64,000 bases of DNA from Methylophaga sp. (GTDB taxonomy: Bacteria; Pseudomonadota; Gammaproteobacteria; Nitrosococcales; Methylophagaceae): NCBI GenBank assembly GCA_011053005.1, contig DRHW01000016.1:103851-167850 (forward strand), given 5' to 3'. The position numbers and the translations under genes are program-made. The notes beneath the pieces were generated by a model. The model searched no databases. It was not told where the DNA came from and was given only the letters and a program-made list of their open reading frames with translations. This document shows positions 51,611-60,771 of this stretch, piece by piece; position 1 is the first letter of the stretch; each line of letters opens with the position of its first letter.

Positions 51611-52891
51611 TTAAAGTATCACTAATGCATAAAAAAATGACACAAGTGCTGATACAATAAGCCATGAACCCGCCATGTATGCATATCTATTACGTCCTAA
51701 AACCATCGCATAGCATGCTTTCATCAGATTATTACTCGCCGTAGCAATAATAATCGCTGTTACTATTTGTTCACTAGTCACCTGAAAATCACCTGCCATC
51801 AGTGACAAAATAAACGGATCGATATCCGTTAAACCTACGATAAATGACATTACCGTTAAACCACTATGACCATAGTGCATTAGTACTATCTTGGTTATCG
51901 CCGCAAATAAAACAAATAGTAATGCAAAAATGATCGCAGTACGGAATTCCAAAGGATGACGAATAATCATCTTTTTTATTTCTAATACGCCATTTTTATG
52001 AGATTGAGAAATGTATATTGTAATCAGTACCGAACTAATTACCAGCAGAGCAAATGGATATATTAATTTTTCTGCTTCAGCACTATGGCCTAAGAACATC
52101 GTTAACAATAATAAACGTAAATACATCATCGCTGTAGCGAGAATAATTGCATTAGCATAACGGTGATTAGGCTCAGATGTTCGAGAGCGTCTAGCTAATA
52201 CGATTGTCGTCGCAGTGCTCGAATATAAGCCTCCTAATAATCCAGAAAACAACACTCCTTTTTCTTTAAAAACATATGACTGAGCCAGATAGCTAAGGTA
52301 GGATAAACTAGATACAACTAATAATGACAGCCAAATTTGATAATAAGTCACAGTGATATATGGAGCATAGACTTGTTGATCCGGCAACAAAGGTAACACC
52401 ACGCCCGTCATGATTAAATACTTAGAAAAGGTAACCATTTCTGCATTATTAAATCTATCTGAAAAATTTCTGATCTCTAGTTTTTCGCTAAGAATTAATA
52501 ATAAAGTCACCACAAATAAAATACTGAACCATGCAGGAAAGACGTCCAATATCGGAGCGAGTAAAAAGGTCGCTATCGCCAACATTGGACTAATTAACGA
52601 ATACAACCTCTCGTCACTCCGGCTATGATAATAAACGGCAAGAAAAACGATTAAAGCAATAAAGCCAGCTCCGTAAAATAAGCGCTGTGAGTCTAACGCA
52701 TATAAAACATAACCCAACATGCCAATTAACGTAAACGTACGCGTTGTACCAAAACCTAAATCTTGATTACTCGCACGCCGATAACTGTGCAGCTCTAATC
52801 CAATGGTGAAGCTCAATGCCACGACTAATAAAAAATGGCTCAATAATGGAGGCAATGATATTACTGAAAATAAATCGCTAATTGCAGGCAT
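51611..52891 (-). CDS. MgtC/DUF4010-type integral membrane protein
   Basis: The 426-residue protein has about 12 hydrophobic segments. FTIGLELHSYRRASNQ and FGTTRTFTLIGMLGYVLYAL resemble the MgtC/SapB N-terminal region, and the second half (AIIIATASNNLMKACYAMVL, GLTDIDPFILSLM) matches DUF4010 proteins. The role is unknown; MgtC relations suggest Mg2+ or low-pH adaptation, but the link is weak. It stands alone, convergent with the VPLPA-CTERM gene. No lipid or ion-binding motif could be assigned. Confidence 0.85.
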   Translation of the reverse strand: MPAISDLFSVISLPPLLSHFLLVVALSFTIGLELHSYRRASNQDLGFGTTRTFTLIGMLGYVLYALDSQRLFYGAGFIALIVFLAVYYHSRSDERLYSLISPMLAIATFLLAPILDVFPAWFSILFVVTLLLILSEKLEIRNFSDRFNNAEMVTFSKYLIMTGVVLPLLPDQQVYAPYITVTYYQIWLSLLVVSSLSYLSYLAQSYVFKEKGVLFSGLLGGLYSSTATTIVLARRSRTSEPNHRYANAIILATAMMYLRLLLLTMFLGHSAEAEKLIYPFALLVISSVLITIYISQSHKNGVLEIKKMIIRHPLEFRTAIIFALLFVLFAAITKIVLMHYGHSGLTVMSFIVGLTDIDPFILSLMAGDFQVTSEQIVTAIIIATASNNLMKACYAMVLGRNRYAYMAGSWLIVSALVSFFYALVIL

Positions 52892-53020
52892 AAGTTACCC
52901 TAGTACAAAGATGGATACTCTTATTCTAGCGCGTAACTTATAGCTATAGTTAACAAGTAATTTTTGGTACAGAGACTATCGTAATTCACAACTCTCAAGC
53001 ATAAGATGAATCATTGATCA

Positions 53021-53263
53021 GTGTGCGTCGTGCGACGGGATAATTTTCATGACAATGAGTTGTATAAAGATTTTTCGCCACGATTAAAAAGCAAATTATT
53101 AGAAATTAGAAAAAGGATCTATCCGACAAGAAACGATGAAAAGCCTGAGATAGTTAATTTTATAGGAAGGCTTTACTATCCGATAAAGCATCATTCTCAT
53201 ACAGGAGGTGTTTCAGCTGATAAATTTGAGGAGGCGTGTTTTACGGAATTACTGATTGTCTAG
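53021..53263 (+). CDS. Small hypothetical protein, doubtful
   Basis: The frame gives 80 residues from a GTG. The composition is unusual for a chance frame (many Lys/Arg/Asp, IYPTRNDEKPEIVNFIGRLY, HSHTGGVSADKFEEACF), yet the start has no good ribosome binding site. It sits between two minus-strand genes. It could be a fragment of a mobile or phage gene, or noise. No domain recognised. Confidence 0.3.
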   Translation: MCVVRRDNFHDNELYKDFSPRLKSKLLEIRKRIYPTRNDEKPEIVNFIGRLYYPIKHHSHTGGVSADKFEEACFTELLIV

Positions 53264-53327
53264 TGACAAGATGACAGTTCCACATGCTAAACAACATCAT
53301 TATCATTTTTTATATTTAGGCCTTATG

Positions 53328-53594
53328 TTAAACCGACTTTGGTTTAGGTAAAGCAACAAACCACCCAAGTAATGATAAGGCTGCAAACCACATAATAAAT
53401 GGACCATATAGCTCTAGACATAGCAATACAACGCTTGGCAATAAACACACTGACCAGGCTATAAAATCGAATTTAGGTTTAGTCCAAAGTGGTAACTTAA
53501 AAACTCTTCGCCGCTTAGTATCGGTATTTCTCAAATATACTAAAGCTGCCAAACTGACTAATAATGCAAGTAATGTAGCGATTTCAGTGGTCAT
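53328..53594 (-). CDS. DUF3325-like small membrane protein of an iron-uptake operon
   Basis: The product is 88 residues from ATG 53594, with AAAGGAG five bases upstream and located inside the end of the PepSY gene, so it is translationally coupled to it; a GTG at 53600 is less likely. Three hydrophobic segments (TEIATLLALLVSLAALVYLR, DFIAWSVCLLPSVVLLCLEL, FIMWFAALSLLGWFVALP) fit DUF3325. Such proteins accompany PepSY-TM proteins near siderophore receptors, with unknown mechanism. Confidence 0.6.
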   Translation of the reverse strand: MTTEIATLLALLVSLAALVYLRNTDTKRRRVFKLPLWTKPKFDFIAWSVCLLPSVVLLCLELYGPFIMWFAALSLLGWFVALPKPKSV

Positions 53595-55182
53595 AGGCAC
53601 TCCTTTCTGGATTCAAATCTTTTGATTTGGTCTCATCTTTAATAAAGTGAGCATTTGATTTACGACTGACTACCAATAAAATAATACCGCTGATTATTAA
53701 TGATATATCCAAAGCCACTATACCTACATCACCAATATAAATTTCATGGCTAAAGCCTCGAATAACAGGTAATAAAATAAGTCCTACACCTAAAACACGT
53801 TGTAATACCTGCTTACTTTTTTCTGCTGTCCTTAACGACAAACCAATAATAAAACTAATAACGATACCAATTAAAAAACCATCAACCGTCCAGCTTTCAA
53901 CAAGTTCAGTGGAATGAGAATAAGTCAAAATGAATCCAATGGCTGCACCGACCATAGCGATAGGTAAACCATAACCTACAATAGGAATTAACTTTGCTAG
54001 TTCCTGCCAACGTTCTTCTTTTTCTCTGCGTTGCACCCAAAGTTGTAGACCAGTAATTGTTACATAGCACGTAGCCAAACCAAGTGATAACCAAATAATT
54101 CGAGAAAATAGTCCCGCAAACCAACCAAAGTGTAAAACACCCATCATGCCAATTAATGCACTACCAGCTGAAGGTTGAGTCCCGACGGCTGATTTCTCAC
54201 CGATATACTTCCCTGTCGTACCGCTAAACTTATGCGTTGTGTAAAGAATATGATCATCACTTGGTTGATGGATAGTTGAAACCAAAGCATCTGCCCTTCC
54301 CCAGTGTTCAATAAAAACAAAAATGGGGTCACTACCAGCGATATTCGCCTGTTTTGATTGTGCAATAATATCTTCAATACCTATAAATTTTTCTGGCGTT
54401 GAATCAACCACAGCTGGCTCGCCATAAATTGCAGTTATTGCTTTTTCCTGGTCACCACCAAAAGCGGTCATTGCTATTACAGGGAGGCCTAACGTGGTTG
54501 CAAAACTAAAAAAAGCCCCCGTGAATGCAAGAACAATAGAAAAGACTAATCCCCAAGAACCGGCCAAATTGTGACGATCTCTCGTGTTGAGTAAACGTGT
54601 ATTTAGCCTAGGCGAAATGAAAATATCTTTAATTAAATGACGATGAATAATAAAGCCCGATACCGCTGAAACTAATAGTACCAAGCCTAAAATACCTGTC
54701 AAATACAAGCCGATAGGATCTGGAGCATGCAACTGAATATGTAGTTTGACTAAAAATTCTTCCAAAAAACCGCTGGTAACATGAGGAAGTTCGTCATTAT
54801 ACCCTTCCAACTGACTAATAATGGCAAGCGAATTAGGGTCTAAAACAAATCGAGTGCCTTTCTCTTTTATCTTGCCAGCCTCATCCTTAACATGGGTATG
54901 AAAAAAGGCGATCAACTCTCCAGATGAGTTTTGCCAAATTCCTACTTCATCTTTATATTCTTCTGGTATGGTGCTTGATAATTCAACAAGACGATGATCT
55001 ATTTTACCCTGTAAACCATCTCCTAGCTTATGGCCACTCACTGACCATGCGCCAATTTCATGTGAAAACACCACTATCGCACCAGAAAATACTACGATAT
55101 ATAAAGCCAAACCAAACAATACACCCGCCCAACCATGAATGTCGGTCAAACGTCGTCCCGAGATATTAGATAGATTAATCAT
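53584..55182 (-). CDS. PepSY-associated transmembrane protein, iron-linked
   Basis: The product is 532 residues from ATG 55182; the longer frame to 55254 overlaps the upstream gene and has no site. It has four or more membrane helices (GVLFGLALYIVVFSGAIVVF, IGLYLTGILGLVLLVSAVSG) and a conserved LAGSWGLVFSIVLAFTGAFF segment. Two periplasmic PepSY-like regions lie between helices. Members reduce or process ferric siderophores in some systems. Its start overlaps the DUF3649-like stop by 4 bp, and its end overlaps the DUF3325-like gene. Confidence 0.85.
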   Translation of the reverse strand: MINLSNISGRRLTDIHGWAGVLFGLALYIVVFSGAIVVFSHEIGAWSVSGHKLGDGLQGKIDHRLVELSSTIPEEYKDEVGIWQNSSGELIAFFHTHVKDEAGKIKEKGTRFVLDPNSLAIISQLEGYNDELPHVTSGFLEEFLVKLHIQLHAPDPIGLYLTGILGLVLLVSAVSGFIIHRHLIKDIFISPRLNTRLLNTRDRHNLAGSWGLVFSIVLAFTGAFFSFATTLGLPVIAMTAFGGDQEKAITAIYGEPAVVDSTPEKFIGIEDIIAQSKQANIAGSDPIFVFIEHWGRADALVSTIHQPSDDHILYTTHKFSGTTGKYIGEKSAVGTQPSAGSALIGMMGVLHFGWFAGLFSRIIWLSLGLATCYVTITGLQLWVQRREKEERWQELAKLIPIVGYGLPIAMVGAAIGFILTYSHSTELVESWTVDGFLIGIVISFIIGLSLRTAEKSKQVLQRVLGVGLILLPVIRGFSHEIYIGDVGIVALDISLIISGIILLVVSRKSNAHFIKDETKSKDLNPERSAYDH

Positions 55183-55490
55183 GACAACCACCCTTTCATT
55201 GATGCGATTACTGGAATAGCATTCACCGATAAAACGAGCATTAACACGATCCAAGCACGTTTAATATTTACCTCTAATACCGAATAAAAAAAACTAATCG
55301 CCCAAATTAAAGGGAATAAAATCAAGGGAAAAACTAAGTTGTTAACCCCTGCAATACCGGGTGGAAACCAAAGTGACATGGCAGCCATAATAAAAATTGA
55401 TACCGCTAATGTAACTGGGCCAGCCAACCAAAATCGATGTTTTTTGAAAACGCTAGATTTTGTAGATAGTGGTGTATATTGTGACGTCAA
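55179..55490 (-). CDS. DUF3649-like small membrane protein
   Basis: The product is 103 residues from a TTG at 55490 with TAGGTA upstream (a TTG at 55505 would add five). Three hydrophobic segments (WLAGPVTLAVSIFIMAAMSL, FPLILFPLIWAISFFYSVLE, AWIVLMLVLSVNAIPVIA) suggest an inner-membrane protein. Size, topology and placement as first gene in DUF3649-PepSY-DUF3325 fit a small iron-transport accessory protein. Start codon choice is uncertain. Confidence 0.55.
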   Translation of the reverse strand: MTSQYTPLSTKSSVFKKHRFWLAGPVTLAVSIFIMAAMSLWFPPGIAGVNNLVFPLILFPLIWAISFFYSVLEVNIKRAWIVLMLVLSVNAIPVIASMKGWLS

Positions 55491-55646
55491 AATGTACCTA
55501 CACAAGTTTAATAAGTTTAAGGGAATTTAACTCGTGATAATAACACTAAATAGAAATCATTAGTATTTAGATTTAATTAACTACTCTCTTTGACCAAACA
55601 ATAAATGTTAATTTTATTTTAATGAGTCATCGTATAGTCATTGATA

Positions 55647-56114
55647 CTATTCATGCTCACTATCATTTTGTATAGGAAAAGTAAGAATACGTACACTGCG
55701 AGTGGCAAGTCGGACTTCGTGTAAAAAGAAGGCAAGTCCAATGATAAGCGATAATGTTGAGGCCATAAAAAAAGCACCTATCAGCCATTTCAAGCTGAAA
55801 TTCATTAATGCTTCTATGAACATAACAGATACCACTGAGCATACTAATAAGCATGACCATACACACATGGATATTGCCATACTTGCTGAATGACGACGAA
55901 GCTCAAGACAGTCAAACTCATATTTATCTTGGTCAGATAATCCTCTAGCTGTGGAAAAATTTTCAGTGAGATCACGACCTCGATCAATAATGCGGGCGAG
56001 TCTGTTGGCCATCACACTCAAAATACCCGCCATTCCCGTTAACAGGAATGCGGGCGTTAGTGCTAATTGAACAGCGTGATTGACATCACCTAAATTAGAG
56101 AGAAATGTAAACAT
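55647..56114 (-). CDS. DUF2721 membrane protein
   Basis: The 155-residue protein begins with LTPAFLLTGMAGILSVMANR, then LARIIDRGRDL, the DUF2721 signature, and has three hydrophobic segments (ALTPAFLLTGMAGILSVMA, MAISMCVWSCLLVCSVVSVM, WLIGAFFMASTLSLIIGLAF). Function is not known. It lies among iron-uptake genes and a Fur-like box (56198-56216) is 84 bases upstream of its ATG, so iron control is plausible. Confidence 0.85.
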   Translation of the reverse strand: MFTFLSNLGDVNHAVQLALTPAFLLTGMAGILSVMANRLARIIDRGRDLTENFSTARGLSDQDKYEFDCLELRRHSASMAISMCVWSCLLVCSVVSVMFIEALMNFSLKWLIGAFFMASTLSLIIGLAFFLHEVRLATRSVRILTFPIQNDSEHE

Positions 56115-56197
56115 GTATATTCATCCGTCAGATCGTTTATATGTTAAAGAGTAAGTGTCTAGCGAAATATGAGAACTCTAAACAGCCTAAAACCATC

Positions 56198-56216
56198 AAC
56201 AAACATTATCATTATT
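56198..56216 (-). promoter_or_regulatory. Fur-like box upstream of the DUF2721 gene
   Basis: Read on the minus strand, AATAATGATAATGTTTGTT matches the 19-bp Fur consensus at 14 of 19 positions, including an unbroken ATAATGATAAT core. Confidence 0.5.
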
Positions 56217-56335
56217 ATTCAGAAGATATCAATAAATTGATAACGAACTAAAAAATCGATATTTAATGACCATTCATGTCATTACAATTTAATAAATGAT
56301 GTCTCTAGGTGACGTAATACCAAGCTAAATTATCC

Positions 56336-58777
56336 TTAGAATTTCCAGTTTAATCTTAGATAAACAGAACGATCTGTTGATTCCGTTGCTTTAGTAAATG
56401 AATCTAAATCGCCACTAGCAAGCACTATTTTATCTGTCTGCGTTTGTGATGGCGCTAAAAGGTTAAGCAAGGATAAGCTTAAGGAAACATCCTTGCTCAG
56501 ATCTGTTTTCGCTGACATATCTAATCTATTCAATGACGTTAAAGTCGTTTTTGTTGATGAATTATCATTGTTCTTAACTGTTTGGTCATAACCGCTTACC
56601 CAGTTTGTACTGACACTAAAGGTTGAACGCCAAGAAGATACAAACCAATCCAAACCGAGATTGGCAACAGCATCGTTTTGCTCTAAGAATCGTCTCGATT
56701 CACCTGAAGCTGTATCGACTTCAGAATCTATATATGTCGCATTAGCCCATAAGGTCACATTGGGTAACTCAAGTATATCTAAAGGAAGTCGGCCCTCAAG
56801 TTCGACACCAAACACTTGTCCATCGCCTATATTTTTGGGTCTAGAAACATAGCGAGTACCTTCAAGCTCCCTAATATTTTCAATTTTATCGGAAAATTTA
56901 CGTGCAAATACATTAACCGAGGCCAGTCCACTACCATTATAAAAATAGTGATCAATCCCCGTATCCAATCCCCAAATAGATTCTGGACTTAAGGTTGGAT
57001 TGCCTGCACTATCTGGATCAAATAATGTACCACTTTCATCAGATATCGTTGGTGATAGCTCATTGAGGCCAGGTCGACGTAATGTTCTAGCAACACCTAT
57101 CCGCAAATCAGTCTGCTCTCCCAATTTATTAACAATATTTAAAGATGGCAGTGCGAAGAGATTTGATTGTGTCTGACTAAGACCATCAACGCCAGTGGTT
57201 TTAGTCGATGAATCTTCCAATCGTAATCCACTAGTTAACATTATTTGATCATTGACTTGCCAAATATTTTGTACAAAGCCATTCAATCGGTTTTCTTTTA
57301 TATCAACAATACTGGTATCAACCGCGACACCATTTGTAACATCGCCTTCTTCACGTTTAGATTGACTAAAATCGCCTCCCCAACTTAGCTCATTATTACC
57401 GATGCTATGATTAAATAGAATTGCCGGGCTTATACGTGTAAATTCTTTTTTTTGTGTTTTGAGCTTTTGTGAGTCAAACTCATTGACAGGCTTAAACTTG
57501 GTTTCATCACGTTTTGTATTTTCACTGCCCTTTTGTGTATCAAGACTCACGGTAAAATCACTCATTGATGATAACTCATGTTGCCATGACGTGAGTAAAC
57601 CGACATTCTCGCGAACTCGCTTTCGTTTCTTTATATTAATTTCAGTAGTGGAAAGTTGATCTTTACTTAACTTACTAATAGGGTTGTAACGGATTTCCTC
57701 GGTATATAAGTAACTTGGTTCGAAACGAATCATGTTTCTCTCACCTACGTCTAACTCAAAGGCGGGTACTAAATTTAATTGATTGTATTTTCGTTCATTA
57801 GGTTTTGTTGATCCACCATCAGGCGTTCCATCACCTTTAAACTCGTAAACGTTTTCATTTTCATTACGACGCTGAACCTGTACACCACCCAATAATGCAT
57901 AGCGAAAAGCACCAATCTCACCTGCATTTAGAATGGAAACATCACCGACACCTGCGGTGTCCTCTAAATATCCGCCACCAACACCCATTTCAGTTCGTGG
58001 TGTAAAATCTGTGTTTTTCCAAACAATGTTTAAGCTTCCAGCAGCACCTTGTCCATCTTGACTTGCTAGCGGTGCATGAATGATATCCACCCGTTCAACG
58101 AGTGAGCTTGGAATTCTATCAACCTGAACTGAGCGACTTGAACTACCATCAATTAACGATCTATTATTAACTAAAACCTGTGTGTATTTACTACTTAATG
58201 CCCTTAGTTGTACTTCGCGAGCACGGTTGGCATCGCCAAATGTCACGCCAGGTAAACGACGTAATGTATCACCTAGAGGTTGATCACCAAATTGATTAAG
58301 TTGTCCTGCTTCTATTGAAGTGATTGCATTAGGTGCATTTCGTTTACGTGAAATTGAATTTTCAGCTGAATGGCCTATTTGATCATCTTCAATCATAATT
58401 GCATCGAGATTGATGACACCAAGATCATCGCTTTTGTACCTTACTATCAGAGTATTAGCTTCAGTTAACCGCCATGACAAACCGCTGTCTTTAAATAATA
58501 TATCTAAACCTTGTTGAATAGTATATTGACCATGCAGGCCTTGGCTTTTTTCATTTTTAATTAATGTTGATTCTGCAGATAACGCTATTCCCGATTCATC
58601 GGCAAACTGAGATAAAACCGCTTTAAGCGAGCTTGCAGGAATGTCGTAAATATCCTGTTCCTTTGCTTCAACATTGGCAACAGCCATATTTAAAGTAATG
58701 GCTGTCATTATTAACAAACTAGTTTTTATTGCCCCTCTGTGAACATTTTGATCTAATTGATTATTAATATTTTGCAT
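56336..58777 (-). CDS. TonB-dependent receptor with an N-terminal STN domain
   Basis: The product is 813 residues from ATG 58777, with AGGAA six bases upstream; ATG 58783 lies within that site. It has a signal peptide ending NVEA (~39), STN domain ~45-112 (LKAVLSQFADESGIALSAES, LDILFKDSGLSWRL), plug ~155-255 (FGDQPLGDTLRRLPGVTFGD, VLVNNRSLIDGSSSRSVQVD) and a 22-strand barrel ending SVYLRLNWKF. It imports a ferric siderophore or similar cargo. STN domains usually relay signals to an anti-sigma factor, but no fecI/fecR pair is visible here. A Fur box lies upstream. Confidence 0.93.
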   Translation of the reverse strand: MQNINNQLDQNVHRGAIKTSLLIMTAITLNMAVANVEAKEQDIYDIPASSLKAVLSQFADESGIALSAESTLIKNEKSQGLHGQYTIQQGLDILFKDSGLSWRLTEANTLIVRYKSDDLGVINLDAIMIEDDQIGHSAENSISRKRNAPNAITSIEAGQLNQFGDQPLGDTLRRLPGVTFGDANRAREVQLRALSSKYTQVLVNNRSLIDGSSSRSVQVDRIPSSLVERVDIIHAPLASQDGQGAAGSLNIVWKNTDFTPRTEMGVGGGYLEDTAGVGDVSILNAGEIGAFRYALLGGVQVQRRNENENVYEFKGDGTPDGGSTKPNERKYNQLNLVPAFELDVGERNMIRFEPSYLYTEEIRYNPISKLSKDQLSTTEINIKKRKRVRENVGLLTSWQHELSSMSDFTVSLDTQKGSENTKRDETKFKPVNEFDSQKLKTQKKEFTRISPAILFNHSIGNNELSWGGDFSQSKREEGDVTNGVAVDTSIVDIKENRLNGFVQNIWQVNDQIMLTSGLRLEDSSTKTTGVDGLSQTQSNLFALPSLNIVNKLGEQTDLRIGVARTLRRPGLNELSPTISDESGTLFDPDSAGNPTLSPESIWGLDTGIDHYFYNGSGLASVNVFARKFSDKIENIRELEGTRYVSRPKNIGDGQVFGVELEGRLPLDILELPNVTLWANATYIDSEVDTASGESRRFLEQNDAVANLGLDWFVSSWRSTFSVSTNWVSGYDQTVKNNDNSSTKTTLTSLNRLDMSAKTDLSKDVSLSLSLLNLLAPSQTQTDKIVLASGDLDSFTKATESTDRSVYLRLNWKF

Positions 58778-58947
58778 GAACATTTCCTAAGTTTTAATTC
58801 ATTAGAGCGAACTCCTTAGCTTAGGAAATTTACGGCTCAACAAGATTAAATAGATAATTAATCAATCTTATCCGTGTGTACTTTAAAAATAAGATTGATT
58901 CGGCTTTGAATAACTTCCGCGTAGTTTGCCACTACACGACATCAAAT

Positions 58948-58966
58948 GCAAATGATTATCATTACT
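58948..58966 (-). promoter_or_regulatory. Fur box upstream of the TonB receptor gene
   Basis: GCAAATGATTATCATTACT matches the 19-bp Fur consensus at 14 of 19 positions, with the AATGAT/ATCATT halves intact. It is 171 bases before the receptor ATG, on either strand because it is palindromic. Confidence 0.65.
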
Positions 58967-59078
58967 GTTAATGTGAAAATGAGACTTTTATTAAATTAAT
59001 TTTAAAGTTTGAAAAACATAGGGCGAGAATATGGTATGTGATGATACCGTAGATAAATTTACACAACGAATATAGAGC

Positions 59079-59118
59079 ATGACGATAATGCACTGGTTTC
59101 AGTACTTTATCGCCATGA
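59079..59118 (-). terminator. Large imperfect hairpin downstream of the GNAT/nitrilase gene
   Basis: The two 18-base arms (59079-59096 and 59101-59118) pair at 15 positions; on the minus-strand transcript two of the remaining three become G-U pairs. It lies 11 bases beyond the stop of the minus-strand gene. No T run follows, so it may be an RNA 3'-end stabiliser rather than a simple terminator. Confidence 0.45.
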
Positions 59119-59129
59119 TTTGACTATCG

Positions 59130-60653
59130 TTATTTCTTCCAAACTAAATCATAAAGATCGGTTCGGCGATCTTTCAGATTATTAACCGAACCTTCACTAC
59201 GGGTAAACGTCAATTTATCAAGATCTAAGTCTGAAAACATGATCATTTCTGTATTTGGCGTCGTTTCAGCCATCACCGCATCATGAGGATATGAGAAGTC
59301 AGACGGTGAAAATACCGCTGCTTGTGAGTATTGAATATCAAGGTTTTCAACCTGCGGTAAATTGCCACAACTTCCACAAATAACCACATAACATTCATTT
59401 TCAATGGCGCGAGCTTGAGCACAATGACGCACACGTAAGTAACCATTTTTAGTGTCTGTCCAAAATGGCACAAACAAAATATCCATATCTTGCAACGCTA
59501 AAATACGAGCTAATTCAGGAAACTCAACGTCATAACAGATTAATATCCCCACCCTTCCGGCATCAGTATCGAATACACGTAATTCATTACCGCCCTCGAT
59601 GATCCAATCACGTCGTTCGTGTGGCGTGATATGAATTTTCTTTTGCATTTCAACAGTGCCGTCACGTCGACAAAGATACGTAACGTTATATAGAACATCA
59701 TCCTCAAAAATAGGCATCGAGCCAGTAATGACATTAATGTTATAACTCAAAGCCATCTTCGACATTTCAACTTTAAAGCGTTCCGTATAACTTGCAAGAA
59801 AGCGAATGGCTGCATGTTGATTACGTTGATCAGGACTTAAGCCCATTAAGGGCGCATTAAAAAACTCAGGAAATAAGGCAAAATCGCTTTGATAATCGGA
59901 TAATGCATCAATGAAGTATTCAACTTGTTGTAACAATTCTTCTACCGATTCAACCTCACGCATTTGCCATTGAATAGCGCCAATTCGCACATCACGTTTA
60001 CGAGTTTCAATAACGCTACTTTGTGGCTCATAAAAGATATTACGCCACTCAAGTAAAGTCGCAAAACCTTGTGATTTTTCATCTTCAGGTAGATATTTTT
60101 TTAATACTCGGGTGACTTGAAAGTCATTTGATAATTGAAACGTTAAAATCGGATCATAAATACGTTTATTTTTAACGGCTTCAAAGTATTCCGCTGGCGA
60201 CATTTCATCAGCATGTTTGTAGTAGTTAGGTATTCGTCCTCCGGCTAAAATCGCACGCAGGTTGCGTTGCCGACAAAATTCTTTTCGTGCTTCATAAAGG
60301 CGACGGCCTAATCTAAAACCCCGATAATCAGGGTGGATCAGCACATCTAAACCATATAAGGCATCACCCTTTTTATTATTGATGATCGTTTCTGCTTTAC
60401 TAATCAAATCATCATAAGTATGGGGATTGCTAAACCGCTGATAATCGACTTGCACAGATAAGGCGACGCCAACGATTCTGTCATGATCAATAAGACAAAT
60501 CTGACCTTCTGGTATATCTGTCATTAATTTCAAAATAGTGTGTTCTGGCCATGCACCACCGATGTCATCATAAACACGATCCATCAATTCTTTTAATTGA
60601 GGATAATCACTCGGTTCTAAATTACGAATTTTTAAGTGTAAATCTTCAGGCAT
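59130..60653 (-). CDS. Bifunctional GNAT acetyltransferase / carbon-nitrogen hydrolase
   Basis: The product is 507 residues from ATG 60653, preceded by AAGGAA; ATG 60671 lacks a site. GNAT domain ~5-170: LDVLIHPDYRGFRLGRRLYE is the acetyl-CoA loop. Nitrilase domain ~220-490: Glu in FALFPEFFNAPL, Lys in EMQKKIHITPHE, Cys in VGILICYDVEFPEL. The hydrolase half resembles amidases of the nitrilase superfamily. This fusion is widespread, but its substrate is not established. It stands alone on the minus strand between ppc and the TonB receptor. Confidence 0.9.
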   Translation of the reverse strand: MPEDLHLKIRNLEPSDYPQLKELMDRVYDDIGGAWPEHTILKLMTDIPEGQICLIDHDRIVGVALSVQVDYQRFSNPHTYDDLISKAETIINNKKGDALYGLDVLIHPDYRGFRLGRRLYEARKEFCRQRNLRAILAGGRIPNYYKHADEMSPAEYFEAVKNKRIYDPILTFQLSNDFQVTRVLKKYLPEDEKSQGFATLLEWRNIFYEPQSSVIETRKRDVRIGAIQWQMREVESVEELLQQVEYFIDALSDYQSDFALFPEFFNAPLMGLSPDQRNQHAAIRFLASYTERFKVEMSKMALSYNINVITGSMPIFEDDVLYNVTYLCRRDGTVEMQKKIHITPHERRDWIIEGGNELRVFDTDAGRVGILICYDVEFPELARILALQDMDILFVPFWTDTKNGYLRVRHCAQARAIENECYVVICGSCGNLPQVENLDIQYSQAAVFSPSDFSYPHDAVMAETTPNTEMIMFSDLDLDKLTFTRSEGSVNNLKDRRTDLYDLVWKK

Positions 60654-60771
60654 TATGATTCCTTGTGACATGACTATTACTTCGTTGAGTTATTTATTAA
60701 TTAAACCAATACGACCTTTAACATGGTTACATCAGGCATGTTAAAAGTCTTATTAATTTTATTTTGGAAAG

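Noticed and set aside
53293..53311. Fur-like ATCATTATCATT run
   Set aside because: It lies beyond the 3' end of the DUF3325-like gene with no promoter to control. AT-rich chance match.
55536..55554. GATAAT-containing sequence upstream of the DUF3649-like gene as a Fur box
   Set aside because: Only about 12 of 19 positions match and the second half is poor.
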